Assembly: GCA_965250265.1 (NCBI GenBank)
Contig: CBDFNO010000015.1
Span: 310,001 to 374,000, forward strand
DNA from: PRS1 sp965250265
GTDB taxonomy: Bacteria; Bacteroidota; Bacteroidia; Flavobacteriales; Flavobacteriaceae
Length of the DNA stretch: 64,000 nucleotides
Direction: 5' to 3'
Made by a program: the position numbers and the translations under genes. Shown here one piece after another: positions 44,276-51,399 of this stretch (its first letter is position 1; each line of letters begins with the position of its first letter). A model generated the notes under the pieces. That model saw only the letters and a program-made list of their open reading frames with translations. It had not been told where the DNA came from and did no database searches.

Positions 44276-46571
44276 GAACTTGAAACACTATTGGTAACGC
44301 ATAAGGTACAATAACATTTTTACCGTTATGTTTTCCAGAAATAAATTTTGGTAATGTTTTAATAACACGAATTGCTTCAGCTTCCAAATCTGGATGTGGT
44401 GCTCTGGAGCTTACTTCTGTAACATTACCTTCTTTATCAATTTTAAAGATAGTACTTATACGTTGTATTCCTTTAAGACCAATACCTTTTGCTAAGTCAG
44501 TGTTAAATCTTTTTGCAACACTTTTATTGATTCTATCTGACGTGCATTTTCTACGTTCTGTATTGGTTGAAAGTGTTTCACATCCTGGAAATACTGGAAC
44601 TTCATCAATAATAGCAAATGGGACTTCTAAAGCATTGGAATAATCTTTTGGTTCAATTATTGTTTCTTCTAATAGAACCCAGTCTTTGTGTAATTTGTGT
44701 TTTGATTCCTCATCATTCATTTTCTGATTAACTCTCTTATTCTTTTTAATCTCCTCTTTTAAATTTGTTTTTTTATCGGCTATTTGAAAAATTATAGGCA
44801 ACGAATAAGGTACAATCACATTTTCGCCTTTTTGTTTTCCAGGAATCATTTTTGGTAATAAACTAATTACACGTATTGCTTCGGCTTTTAAATCTGGATG
44901 TGGTGCTCTTGAGCGAACACCTATTACATCTCCATTTTTATCAATTTTAAATATAACATTAATCCGTTGCCTGCCTTTTAATCCTAAATCTCCAGCTAAA
45001 TCTGCATTAAAATTTTGCTGTACAAATGTCGAGATTTTATCTGCCATACATTTTCTACGTTCAGCATTAGTAGAAAGTGTTTCACATCCTGGATATATTG
45101 GTACATTTTCAATAACTGCGAACGGAACTTCTTGATTTTCTATATTATCTTCAACAACGGGAGTTTGAACAACTTTTGAGTAATTCTGTTTACTTTTATT
45201 AGGTTGTTGAACCCCTTTACTTGTTTTTCCATCTGTAACAATAAATTTAGTATAAAAATCATCCCTTTCAAGCAATTTTATTTTACCATCAAAATCTTTT
45301 TGTTCTTCATCTGTAAAATTATTCATGTCACTCACTACTAATTTAAGAAACCCATCGTGTATTTGGTTTTCCCAAATCTCTTTTGCTCTATCTGTTTTTT
45401 TAAATTCAAGGTATTCAGCATAAGTTTTATTCATTATACTCAACATATCGTTTTTAATACCTTGATGTTCTATAGAAGTATTTTTAGTTTTTTCAAAGAT
45501 ACGCCTGATAGAAGCTTGAAATTTATAATATTCTTCTCTTGTGTCAACATAGTTATCCCCTTTAAGTAAAAAAGTAGCATACATTTCAGCATATGATCCT
45601 TTCTTTGCCTCGAGAGAAACCAATTGATTATAATAGTGCTCTTTTAATTCTTCATCACTTAATTCTTGATTAACTCCTTCCTTATTTGAAATTTTTTCTT
45701 GCGCATTAGATGATGTATAAAGTAACATCCCAAATACTAATGGTATTAATAAGGCATACTTAAACTTTAAAATTTGTTTTGATCTTGATTTTGTTAACAT
45801 AACGATTCGTTTTTTGATTAATGATTTTTTAAAAAATGTATTGATGAATGACACGTTTCGTGTTTCAAAAACTTGTGTTAATAAGTTTTCGTAATAATGA
45901 GATTTATCTTGTGATTTTATAGCTTTTGCATCAGCGATATATTCGTGCAACGTTCGTATTCTATTTTGATACATATACACTAAAGGGTTAAACCAAAATA
46001 GGATGCGTAAAATTTCAAACAGTAAAAGATCTATTGAATGGTTTTGTTTTACATGTATTATTTCATGTTTTATAATTGTGTCTTTGTCTTTAGAATTTAT
46101 GTGTTCACCTAAAAACACATAATGAAAAAATGAAAATGCTGCATTGCTGTTTATAAGTTCTACTATGCGTAAATCACCTTTCCAGTGTTTTGGATTTTTA
46201 TAAATTAATACAATTATTTTAACAAGTTTATAAGTGAAAAATAAAAATGCAATGGTAGTACCTAAAACAAAAAGCAATTGCCAGTTAATTACAAAATTTG
46301 AGGTTTGTTCTATACCTTTCTCAAACAATAAAACGGGTTCTGTTTGGGTTAGATTTCCTAAAATAACTTCGGGAAGTTGTATGATGAATTGTTGTGGGAT
46401 TGCTTCTTTAAAGCTTTCAATTTTAATAAATGGTAATACAATTGAAAGCAAAGCTGTAACAAGAAGGTATGCTCTATTCCAATAAAAAAACGTCTCTTTT
46501 TTTAAAAATACGTCATAAATAATTAAAAAGAATAATTGAAACGCAACGGTTTGTAAAATATATTGTAGCAT
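44268..46571 (-). CDS. M56 (BlaR1-like) metallopeptidase with two TonB-like C-terminal modules
   Basis: A 767-residue inner-membrane protease: about four membrane segments, zinc site HEIIHVKQNH (about 168-177), LHEYIADAKAI (downstream Glu), last membrane segment near 270-290. The periplasmic part has a helical region and two repeated modules (about 485-610 and 650-767). Each starts VPxYPGCETLSTNxERRKC / VPVFPGCETLSTN and ends LPIIFQI/LPIVFQV, like TonB C-terminal domains with a conserved Cys pair. It is in an operon with blaI (1 bp upstream) and the TPR gene. It probably senses an envelope signal and cleaves BlaI. Confidence 0.9.
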   Translation of the reverse strand: MLQYILQTVAFQLFFLIIYDVFLKKETFFYWNRAYLLVTALLSIVLPFIKIESFKEAIPQQFIIQLPEVILGNLTQTEPVLLFEKGIEQTSNFVINWQLLFVLGTTIAFLFFTYKLVKIIVLIYKNPKHWKGDLRIVELINSNAAFSFFHYVFLGEHINSKDKDTIIKHEIIHVKQNHSIDLLLFEILRILFWFNPLVYMYQNRIRTLHEYIADAKAIKSQDKSHYYENLLTQVFETRNVSFINTFFKKSLIKKRIVMLTKSRSKQILKFKYALLIPLVFGMLLYTSSNAQEKISNKEGVNQELSDEELKEHYYNQLVSLEAKKGSYAEMYATFLLKGDNYVDTREEYYKFQASIRRIFEKTKNTSIEHQGIKNDMLSIMNKTYAEYLEFKKTDRAKEIWENQIHDGFLKLVVSDMNNFTDEEQKDFDGKIKLLERDDFYTKFIVTDGKTSKGVQQPNKSKQNYSKVVQTPVVEDNIENQEVPFAVIENVPIYPGCETLSTNAERRKCMADKISTFVQQNFNADLAGDLGLKGRQRINVIFKIDKNGDVIGVRSRAPHPDLKAEAIRVISLLPKMIPGKQKGENVIVPYSLPIIFQIADKKTNLKEEIKKNKRVNQKMNDEESKHKLHKDWVLLEETIIEPKDYSNALEVPFAIIDEVPVFPGCETLSTNTERRKCTSDRINKSVAKRFNTDLAKGIGLKGIQRISTIFKIDKEGNVTEVSSRAPHPDLEAEAIRVIKTLPKFISGKHNGKNVIVPYALPIVFQVRE

Positions 46572-46572
46572 G

Positions 46573-46935
46573 CTATTCTTTTTTATTAATTTCTTTTAAA
46601 ACAGATTCTAACTCATTTAGGCTAATATCGTTTTTCTTTACAAAAAAAGATACCATACTATTAAATGACCCTTGAAAATAATTATCTACCAATTTGTTAA
46701 TAGATTGGTTGCTATAGTCATGTTGTTGTACTAGAGGAAAGTAAATATGCCCTTTACCTTGTTTTTCGTAATCTACAAAGCCCTTGCTTTCTAATATTCT
46801 AACAATTGTAGATACTGTGTTATATGCTGGTTTTGGTTCTAGAAACTCATCTACAATAGTTTTTACATTGGCTTTTTTAAGCTTCCATAAAATTTGCATG
46901 ATATCTTCTTCAGCCTTGGTAAGTTGTTTGATCAT
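46573..46935 (-). CDS. BlaI/MecI family transcriptional repressor
   Basis: A 120-residue winged-helix repressor: starts KQLTKAEEDIMQILWKLKKA and has PAYNTVSTIVRILESKGFVDY (about 34-54, shown in part), as in BlaI/MecI/CopY. The M56 gene starts 1 bp after its stop. Palindromes of the form AACTAA(n4)TTAGTT precede it, unlike the TACA-type sites of the first BlaI operon. Confidence 0.93.
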   Translation of the reverse strand: MIKQLTKAEEDIMQILWKLKKANVKTIVDEFLEPKPAYNTVSTIVRILESKGFVDYEKQGKGHIYFPLVQQHDYSNQSINKLVDNYFQGSFNSMVSFFVKKNDISLNELESVLKEINKKE

Positions 46936-46971
46936 TTAATTAAATTTTTAGTTTAATAACTTTACAAATAT

Positions 46972-47005
46972 AACTAAATATTTAGTTTAAACTAATATTT
47001 TAGTT
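46972..47005. promoter_or_regulatory. Operator palindromes for the second BlaI operon
   Basis: AACTAAATATTTAGTT (46972-46987) is a perfect 16-bp palindrome and AACTAATATTTTAGTT (46990-47005) has 6-bp perfect arms. They start 18 bp apart. They lie between blaI (minus) and the DUF456 gene (plus), so they could control both. Confidence 0.7.
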
Positions 47006-47064
47006 GAAAGAATTGTAACATTTAAGTTCTACCTTCGTCTTACAATCACATCAAATAAACTTAT

Positions 47065-47562
47065 ATGGATATATTTTTAGTTATACTTGCTGCATTTATT
47101 ATGCTTCTTGGAATTATTGGTAGTTTTTTACCTGTGTTACCAGGACCTTTAACAAGTTGGATTGGTTTACTTGTTTTTCATCTTACAGAAGCAGTCCCAA
47201 TGAATTGGACATTTCTAATTATTACTTTAATCATTGCACTATCAATTTGGTTATTAGATTATATTATTCCTGCAATGGGAACGAAAAAATTTGGAGGCAG
47301 TAAGTATGGTATGATAGGCACAACTATTGGACTTATAATAGGCATAATATTTCTCGGTCCTTTTGGAATAATCTTTGGTCCATTTTTAGGAGCTTATATT
47401 GGTGAACTCATAAATAAAAGTAATTCTAAAACAGCGGCGAAAGCAGCCTTTGGATCTTTCTTAGGTTTTTTAACCTCGACATTTATTAAGTTTATTGTAG
47501 CTGTAATTTACTTGGGACTTTTTATAGGAAAAGTTTGGGATTATAGTAGCGCATTGTTTTAA
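47065..47562 (+). CDS. DUF456 membrane protein
   Basis: A 165-residue inner-membrane protein with about five hydrophobic segments and the DUF456 pattern LGIIGSFLPVLPGPLTSWIG (residues about 17-36) plus GLIIGIIFLGPFGIIFGPFLGA in part. Function of the family is unknown. It is divergent from the second BlaI operon and shares its operator region. Confidence 0.9.
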   Translation: MDIFLVILAAFIMLLGIIGSFLPVLPGPLTSWIGLLVFHLTEAVPMNWTFLIITLIIALSIWLLDYIIPAMGTKKFGGSKYGMIGTTIGLIIGIIFLGPFGIIFGPFLGAYIGELINKSNSKTAAKAAFGSFLGFLTSTFIKFIVAVIYLGLFIGKVWDYSSALF

Positions 47563-47668
47563 AAGAAGAACCTTATAACTTTCAAATGCGCATCTGACTG
47601 GTTATAAGGTTCTCACTAATTGCTATTATTCAACAAATAAATTAGAGGGATTAATTAATTATTCTGTT
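47562..47668 (-). ncRNA. Candidate small RNA, tandem copy 1
   Basis: Minus strand. TAGATTTG (47682-47675) fits the -7 box TAnnTTTG, putting a start near 47668. The transcript would run through a segment shared with copy 2 (TTGTTGAATAATAGCAATTA) and end at the hairpin GAACCTTATAAC...GTTATAAGGTTC followed by TTCTTTT. About 107 nt, with no credible reading frame. A GGTTTTTCC motif pair lies 25-70 bp upstream of the box. Confidence 0.45.
47568..47612 (-). terminator. Terminator hairpin of tandem unit 1
   Basis: A 12-bp perfect stem, GAACCTTATAAC (47568-47579) with GTTATAAGGTTC (47601-47612), 21-base loop, then TTCTTTT on the minus strand. It may also stop the DUF456 transcript, whose stop is 6 bp away. 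Confidence 0.65.
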
Positions 47669-47704
47669 GAAAGACAAATCTAAATATAATACTACACTTT
47701 TTGT

Positions 47705-47739
47705 TGTGGAAAAACCGCAAACTTAATGTGGAAAAACCG
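47705..47739. promoter_or_regulatory. Paired TGTGGAAAAACCG motifs, unit 1
   Basis: TGTGGAAAAACCG occurs at 47705-47717 and 47727-47739, exactly 22 bp apart (about two helical turns). It precedes, on the minus strand, the -7 box of candidate small RNA 1. This is a candidate regulator site. Confidence 0.5.
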
Positions 47740-47815
47740 TAATATTCAATGACATAAATACTTTAAGTCGTTTTCAAAAATTCATGAAAGGATGAATTTT
47801 AACATTTGCGATATT

Positions 47816-47915
47816 AAAAAACCTTACGCCTAACAAATGTAAATCTGCTAGTCATAAGGTTTTTATTAATTGCTATTATTTCAACAAATAATTAATCGAG
47901 ATTAATTATTATAAG
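47816..47915 (-). ncRNA. Candidate small RNA, tandem copy 2
   Basis: Minus strand. TAAATTCA (47929-47922) takes the position of the -7 box. The predicted transcript (about 100 nt) shares TTGTTGAAATAATAGCAATTA with copy 1 and ends in a hairpin whose loop shares AGAT-n3-CATTTG with copy 1. Conservation of box, body and hairpin over two copies suggests a functional unit rather than decay. Confidence 0.45.
47817..47864 (-). terminator. Terminator hairpin of tandem unit 2
   Basis: AAAAACCTTA (47817-47826) pairs with TAAGGTTTTT (47855-47864); on the minus strand the hairpin is followed by T residues. Confidence 0.6.
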
Positions 47916-47952
47916 AAAGCATGAATTTAACTATAATAATGCACTTTTTGTT

Positions 47953-47964
47953 ACGGGAAAACCG
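47953..47964. promoter_or_regulatory. ACGGGAAAACCGT motif, unit 2
   Basis: ACGGGAAAACCG plus T (47953-47965) has inverted ends ACGG/CCGT and matches the unit 1 motif, followed in both by TAATATTCAAT. It stands at the same place relative to candidate small RNA 2. Copy 2 has one site, copy 1 has two. Confidence 0.45.
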
Positions 47965-48034
47965 TAATATTCAATTATAGAACAGCTTAAAAGAATTTTT
48001 AAATCTCAAGAAAATCTAAACTTTAACACTTTTA

Positions 48035-48706
48035 TTATATAAACCCTTTTTTTCTGGCTTCATTTATTAAGGTTTCATCATTTCCATCCTCAACAGAGAA
48101 CAATAACTTTAAGTGTTTTTTTCTTTTTTCAATAGCGCTCATGGATAAATCAATATGATCTTTCAGTCCTTTTGTTTTTACTCCATGAGATAATAAATGA
48201 AGTATTTTTCTATTGATTTCATCTACATAAATATCACTTGTAATTGCTGTATTTAAAAAATTATTTACTGTACTGCTATAATATGGAGGACTTTCTAAAA
48301 TATGCTGAAAAGCCTCGGACAATTCTCTTGAGGTTAAATCACTTTTTATTAAAAGACCTTCAGGGTTAATCCCTTTAATAATGTTAAGAATTCTAAACGA
48401 TTCGTTGAACATGGTTAAAATAATAATTTTTGCATTTGGTAAATATACTCTAGCAATTTTTGCAAGATCTTCTCCAGAGGTAATTAATCCGTCCTCTGAA
48501 GGTGGCAAGCTAATATCAAAAAACAGTACATCATAAGGCGTTTTATCTACTGATTTTTTTATTAATTCGTTCGCCATGTCACAATTTAAAGCAATATCAA
48601 TAGTAAGGTGTTGGTTTTCTTTTTTGGTAGCTATTAAAGTATTTTGATAGCCTTCAATGATCATTGGATGATCATCAACCATTAAAATATTTAAATGTTG
48701 TTCCAT
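48035..48706 (-). CDS. NarL/LuxR-type response regulator
   Basis: A 223-residue regulator. The receiver domain (about 5-125) has VDDHP and the phosphoacceptor Asp in DVLFFDISLPP (about 62-64), then ILTMF and LIKSD. The C-terminal HTH (about 165-223) reads ILHLLSHGVKTKGLKDHIDL then SAIEKRKKHLK, a diverged LuxR-type helix set. It starts 6 bp after the kinase stop, forming a two-component pair. Possible targets are the motif pairs in the 47.7-48.0 kb intergenic unit (inference). Confidence 0.9.
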   Translation of the reverse strand: MEQHLNILMVDDHPMIIEGYQNTLIATKKENQHLTIDIALNCDMANELIKKSVDKTPYDVLFFDISLPPSEDGLITSGEDLAKIARVYLPNAKIIILTMFNESFRILNIIKGINPEGLLIKSDLTSRELSEAFQHILESPPYYSSTVNNFLNTAITSDIYVDEINRKILHLLSHGVKTKGLKDHIDLSMSAIEKRKKHLKLLFSVEDGNDETLINEARKKGFI

Positions 48707-48712
48707 AAAAAA

Positions 48713-50740
48713 TTATGAATTAAATGGCACATTAATCGTGATTATTGTACCGCTATCAATTTTAGAATCAATTTCTACTTTTCCACCTATTTCTTTCACT
48801 CTGGAATTAATGTTCTTTATCCCAATCCCTTTTTTGGCCTTGGTTACATTAAACCCATAACCATCATCTTCAACAGCTAATAAAATTACATTATTTTTTA
48901 ATTTAAAACTAATCTTTATATGTTCGGCATTTGCATGTTTATAAATATTCTGCATGGTTTCCTGTAACATTCTATAAATGTGAATTTTAGTTTTATTAGA
49001 TACGTTGTCCCATTGTATCTCATCATCTTCATTAAATGTATAAGCTAGTTTATATGCTTGTGTTTGTGTTTCTATAAGGGTCTTAATGATATCTATAAAA
49101 CTCGATCCAACTACAAAGTCTTTATTTAAATCATGAGAAATTTTCCGTATTTCTTCTTCTATGGTCTTTAACTCGTTTATATATTGCTCTCTGTTTTTTA
49201 TGGCATCATCCGTTTGTAACATGTTTAAACTATCAAGGCTTAATCTTGTACCAAATAAACGTCCTAAAATGCCATCATGTAATTCTTGAGATATCCGTTT
49301 CTTTTCTTTTGTCCTGCCTTCATCTATTTTATCTTGCTGTGCTAACATGAGGTTGTAAATTTCTTCGTTGGCTTCCTGCTGTTGTTGAGCGAATTTCAAC
49401 TTCCTGTTTTTTGTGCGTTGGGTTATCACAATATATAATAAGCTAAGAGTTAATAATAAGCCTATAGATAGCAACAGGAAAAGTAATCGTTCTTTCGATA
49501 TTTGTATATTCTCTGCTTCAATTTGATCTGTTTCAAATTCAATACGAGCAAACTTATTTCTAATATTTCTTTCATTATTTAATAGACTATCGTTTAGTTT
49601 TATATGTTCGAATAAATATTTTTTACCATCTTCTCCATCTTTTATTTTAGATAACAATAGTAAGGCCTTAGAAACAAAATCGTTAGAGTTTGTCTCTCTT
49701 GAAATTTTATATGCTTTTTGAACATAAAACAAGGCGGAATCTTTTTCGTTATAAGAAAAATATAATTCTGCTAGATTATAGCTTGAAGACATTATCATAA
49801 TTTGATCATCTATACTATCTGCAATCTTATAAGCCCTTTTAAACATAGCCTCGATACCTGACTTATCTTTGTCTTTAGAAAGAAATCGGGTATAAGCAAT
49901 ATTGTCTATGGTTGCTGAATAATAGCTAGGATCTGTTTCTAATAATGTTTTATCTTGAATGATTATACTAAAATAATTTATAGCCTTTTGATAGCTTCCT
50001 TTTTCTCTATACACCGATCCCAAATTGGTATTAGTATATAATTTATATAAATAATTATCCGGTATTTTATCACTAAAAGTTAATGCCTTTTCATGGTATT
50101 CGATGGCTTTGTCAAACTGTTTAATTTTTTCAAAAATTATACCTAATAAATTATATAAAGACCATAGAGTGTCTAAATTATTATTGTTTTTTGGAAGTGA
50201 TTGAATTAAGGAAATGGCTCTAATAGCATTAACTTCCGACCCTGTATAATCTTTTTCGGATTCTTGAATATTTGCCATGTTTAATAGCACTTCCCCTTCA
50301 TTACGAATATCTTTTAATTTATTATAAATTTTCACAGCATTAAAATAATAATAATAAGCACTATCATAATTTACTTCAAGATCATGATAAACTCCTAAAT
50401 TATAATTTGCTATGGCTATAGCAGAGGAATCTTTTAATTTTTGAGCTAATTTTAAATTTGTATGGTTAATTGTTTTAAACAGGTCATACTTCTCCATTTG
50501 CAGATAGACAAAAGACAAATCCCGATTGCTTCTTAAAATAGTAGAATCTATCTTAGTTTCAAACGATATTTTAACAGCTTGTTTAGCATAATCTAATCTC
50601 GATTCCAATTCCAGGTTATGGTCTTTGGACAAGTTTCTTAACACTTCTATGCTATCTAGTTTTGCACTTAATTTTTCATTTTGTGCAAACAAATTGTAGG
50701 AAAAAATAAAAAGTAGTATAAAAAAATATCGACAATTCAA
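48713..50740 (-). CDS. TPR-containing sensor histidine kinase (HisKA_3/NarX type)
   Basis: A 675-residue kinase: signal peptide (to about NLFAQ), about eight TPR units outside the membrane (residues about 60-380), a membrane segment (LLFLLLSIGLLLTLSLLYIV in part, about 425-445), a coiled-coil linker, HisKA_3 with phosphoacceptor His in SQELHDGILGRL (about 485-496), and an HATPase_c domain (VEDDGYGFN, KGIGIKNINSRV). It phosphorylates the downstream regulator. It is preceded by a TAAATTTG -7 box and, further up, a small secreted peptide gene. Confidence 0.93.
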   Translation of the reverse strand: MNCRYFFILLFIFSYNLFAQNEKLSAKLDSIEVLRNLSKDHNLELESRLDYAKQAVKISFETKIDSTILRSNRDLSFVYLQMEKYDLFKTINHTNLKLAQKLKDSSAIAIANYNLGVYHDLEVNYDSAYYYYFNAVKIYNKLKDIRNEGEVLLNMANIQESEKDYTGSEVNAIRAISLIQSLPKNNNNLDTLWSLYNLLGIIFEKIKQFDKAIEYHEKALTFSDKIPDNYLYKLYTNTNLGSVYREKGSYQKAINYFSIIIQDKTLLETDPSYYSATIDNIAYTRFLSKDKDKSGIEAMFKRAYKIADSIDDQIMIMSSSYNLAELYFSYNEKDSALFYVQKAYKISRETNSNDFVSKALLLLSKIKDGEDGKKYLFEHIKLNDSLLNNERNIRNKFARIEFETDQIEAENIQISKERLLFLLLSIGLLLTLSLLYIVITQRTKNRKLKFAQQQQEANEEIYNLMLAQQDKIDEGRTKEKKRISQELHDGILGRLFGTRLSLDSLNMLQTDDAIKNREQYINELKTIEEEIRKISHDLNKDFVVGSSFIDIIKTLIETQTQAYKLAYTFNEDDEIQWDNVSNKTKIHIYRMLQETMQNIYKHANAEHIKISFKLKNNVILLAVEDDGYGFNVTKAKKGIGIKNINSRVKEIGGKVEIDSKIDSGTIITINVPFNS

Positions 50741-50765
50741 TCTTAGTTTTTTTAGATGATTGTCT

Positions 50766-50773
50766 CAAATTTA
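50766..50773 (-). promoter_or_regulatory. -7 promoter box of the kinase operon
   Basis: Minus strand TAAATTTG matches the Bacteroidota -7 element TAnnTTTG, placed 26 bp before the kinase ATG. No clear -33 TTG is seen. Confidence 0.45.
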
Positions 50774-50832
50774 GGATAAATTATGATATGAGCGTCATTA
50801 TTAATAAAATCCTTAATGAATATATACAAAAT

Positions 50833-50869
50833 AAAATCCCTTTACGAAACGAATTCGTAAAGGGATTTT
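50833..50869 (-). terminator. Terminator of the small peptide gene
   Basis: AAAATCCCTTTACGAA (50833-50848) and TTCGTAAAGGGATTTT (50854-50869) form a 16-bp perfect stem with a 5-base loop. It lies 20 bp past the small peptide stop and 92 bp before the kinase start, giving the peptide its own transcript. Confidence 0.88.
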
Positions 50870-50888
50870 ACTAACTAATTACAACAAA

Positions 50889-51059
50889 TTATGTTTGAGA
50901 AGGTAATTTTAATTTCTTTTTATTTGTGACAAGATCTTTAAATTCTACTTTATTCGTTTCAAAAGTGTCAGTTGTTTCAGAGGTTTTAACATCAGAACTC
51001 TGTCCTGAAAATGTTAAACAAAAAATTGCTAGTAACAATGTAATTTTTAGGGCTTTCAT
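50889..51059 (-). CDS. Small secreted peptide (56 residues)
   Basis: The likely start is Met at 51059 (MKALKITLLLAIFCLTFSGQ), which begins a clean signal peptide; an upstream Met at 51083 would add 8 residues before it. The mature part is about 37 residues, Thr/Ser/Glu-rich and then Lys-rich (KDLVTNKKKLKLPSQT). It has its own strong terminator. No family is recognised. It lies just upstream of the two-component kinase on the same strand. Confidence 0.65.
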   Translation of the reverse strand: MKALKITLLLAIFCLTFSGQSSDVKTSETTDTFETNKVEFKDLVTNKKKLKLPSQT

Positions 51060-51121
51060 AATTATAGGTTTAGAATTATACATATAGTCTATTTATTAAA
51101 TATTATTGATATTAATTGTTT

Positions 51122-51228
51122 ACTATAATTTTTACATTATAGTGAGGGAATAAATGGACTAATAATTTCTAAACACAATAATTGTGTTTGTTTAAATAAA
51201 ATGTTGAGGGAAACAACTTTAAAAGTTG
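51122..51228. promoter_or_regulatory. Three inverted repeats in the spacer above the small peptide gene
   Basis: ACTATAAT/ATTATAGT (51122-51143, 6-base spacer), AAACACAAT/ATTGTGTTT (51171-51189, 1-base spacer) and CAACTTT/AAAGTTG (51214-51228, 1-base spacer) are all perfect. They lie in the 340-bp gap 51060-51399, where nothing else is seen. They may be operators of the small peptide gene or remains of a terminator of the monooxygenase gene. Confidence 0.4.
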
Positions 51229-51399
51229 CTAAGGGATGGATTATTAATTATTCTTGACTTTACAAGAACAGTAAATATAGAATTAGAGGTAATTAAAAAT
51301 ATTAAATAATCGTTTAAATGTAATATTTTATCGATTAAATGCATTATGCGGATAATTTTCTTACAAAATATTTATGTTTATCATTGTAATCCGATACGA

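Noticed and set aside
50762..50773. CTAAATTTGAGAC before the kinase gene resembling the motif before the paralog pair
   Set aside because: It is in the opposite orientation to its gene and contains a plain TAnnTTTG promoter box, which explains it well enough.
51097..51114. An 18-base AT-rich match between the small peptide upstream region and the AraC promoter region (33572-33589)
   Set aside because: With this base composition a chance match of this length is expected about once in a 64-kb window, so shared regulation is not supported.
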